Below the pieces are notes generated by a model. That model saw only the letters and a list, made by a program, of their open reading frames with translations. It was not told the origin of the DNA and ran no database searches. The translations under genes and the position numbers were made by a program. Positions 63,665 through 64,000 of a stretch of DNA of 64,000 nt are shown piece by piece. How positions within the stretch are numbered: the first letter of the stretch is position 1; every line of letters begins with the position of its first letter. The stretch comes from Pelagibacteraceae bacterium AG-430-I06 (GTDB taxonomy: Bacteria; Pseudomonadota; Alphaproteobacteria; Pelagibacterales; Pelagibacteraceae), in NCBI GenBank assembly GCA_003209895.1, contig QCOH01000005.1, positions 1 to 64,000 on the forward strand, in the 5' to 3' direction.

Positions 63665-64000
63665 TTATCTAATATTTAGTTCAAGAACTTTTCTATGATC
63701 GTTACCTTTATATTTTGATAATGGTCTTATTAACTTATTAGCAGTATGTTGTTCCATTATATGTGCTGACCATCCAGTTATTCGCGCCATAACAAATATC
63801 GGTGTAAAAAAATCTGTATCTATTCCCATTAAATGATAAGTCGGTCCACAGGGATAATCTACATTTGGGTGAATATTTTTTCTATTAAGCATAACCTTTT
63901 CTAAAATTTGGTATATTTTTGGATATTTGGTGTTCTTTGTTATCTGTGCAACCTTTAAAAAATATTTTTTCATGGTGGGGACTCTTGAGTCTCCGCTTCT
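63665..64000 (-). CDS. citrate / 2-methylcitrate synthase, C-terminal part
   Basis: The frame stays open to the window edge, so about 111 C-terminal residues are seen. 'NIHPNVDYPCGPTYHLMGIDTDFFTPIFVMARITGWSAHIMEQ' in pieces, with the catalytic-type Asp in 'GIDTDFF' and a terminal 'LIRPLSKYKG', are the C-terminal signatures of the citrate synthase family. The 'GDSRVPTMKKYF' stretch just upstream fits 2-methylcitrate synthase (PrpC) or dual enzymes, which would place it in propionate metabolism; the distinction needs the full protein. Confidence 0.82.
   Translation of the reverse strand, partial: RSGDSRVPTMKKYFLKVAQITKNTKYPKIYQILEKVMLNRKNIHPNVDYPCGPTYHLMGIDTDFFTPIFVMARITGWSAHIMEQHTANKLIRPLSKYKGNDHRKVLELNIR

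Noticed and set aside
1-64000. Prophage, insertion sequence, CRISPR array or toxin-antitoxin system
   Set aside because: No transposase, integrase, capsid, cas or typical toxin-antitoxin pair and no regularly spaced repeats were found in either strand.

Overview
The window looks like a streamlined, very AT-rich alphaproteobacterial chromosome, most likely from the SAR11 clade (Candidatus Pelagibacter-like). The support is the low GC, lysine- and isoleucine-rich proteins, almost no intergenic DNA, and alphaproteobacterial gene pairs (NDUFA12 followed by a DUF2155 protein; a DUF2066 protein followed by Hda; the lptF-lptG-lptD-surA-pdxA-rsmA run). There is no rRNA, CRISPR array, prophage or insertion sequence. 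No gene-free stretch exceeds about 190 bases; the longest gaps are 38188-38371 and 59889-60074, and both carry promoters.

Layout. 1-10.3 kb: end of a BamB-like beta-propeller gene, purF, cvpA, an RND exporter, dnaB, the rpsF-rpsR-rplI operon, and fabD-fabG-acpP joined directly to gmk. 10.3-17.5 kb (minus strand): an envelope operon lptF-lptG-lptD-surA-pdxA-rsmA. 17.7-24.6 kb: pepA, ndk, purN-purM, a DUF2066 protein, hda and aspS. 24.6-34.1 kb: an orphan NrdJ-type C-terminal domain protein, NDUFA12, DUF2155, a cystathionine beta-lyase, an MFS carrier, a CADD-type p-aminobenzoate synthase, an M23 peptidase, a FkbM methyltransferase, a GYD protein with an omega-aminotransferase, an unannotated 59-residue tail-anchored protein and a regulator with two winged-helix repeats.

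34.2-44.6 kb is a surface-polysaccharide island with frequent strand switches and one tRNA(CAT): GT9-like, GT39-like, SGNH hydrolase, GT61, DUF4422, a dTDP-sugar block (rfbB, rfbC and an RmlD-like reductase), GT2 and a nucleotide-sugar epimerase. 44.6-48.8 kb is a polyamine/methylthioadenosine module: apt diverges from mtnP-mtnA-class II aldolase, followed by a fused AdoMet decarboxylase/aminopropyltransferase. The fusion would make methylthioadenosine, MtnP would split it, Apt would recover the adenine, and MtnA plus the aldolase would return the sugar carbon. 48.9-54.9 kb holds a second small glycosyltransferase group (DUF6165, GT9, GT4), a redoxin, a gamma carbonic anhydrase, an amidohydrolase, a PNPOx-like protein and a GarR-like reductase. 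54.9-64 kb holds an MFS carrier, rpoZ, dusA, a TauE/SafE carrier, a phosphohexomutase, nrdA-nrdB behind a promoter with two NrdR-like boxes, a methyltransferase, and the 3' end of a citrate/methylcitrate synthase.

The most interesting items are the SpeD-SpeE fusion with its linked MTA salvage genes, the CADD-type enzyme with all known active-site residues, PurF lacking three of the four usual Fe-S cysteines, the two-repeat winged-helix regulator with a palindrome in its promoter, and the extreme gene packing (start codons of divergent genes 2, 17 and 20 bp apart; convergent stops overlapping by 4 or 9 bp).
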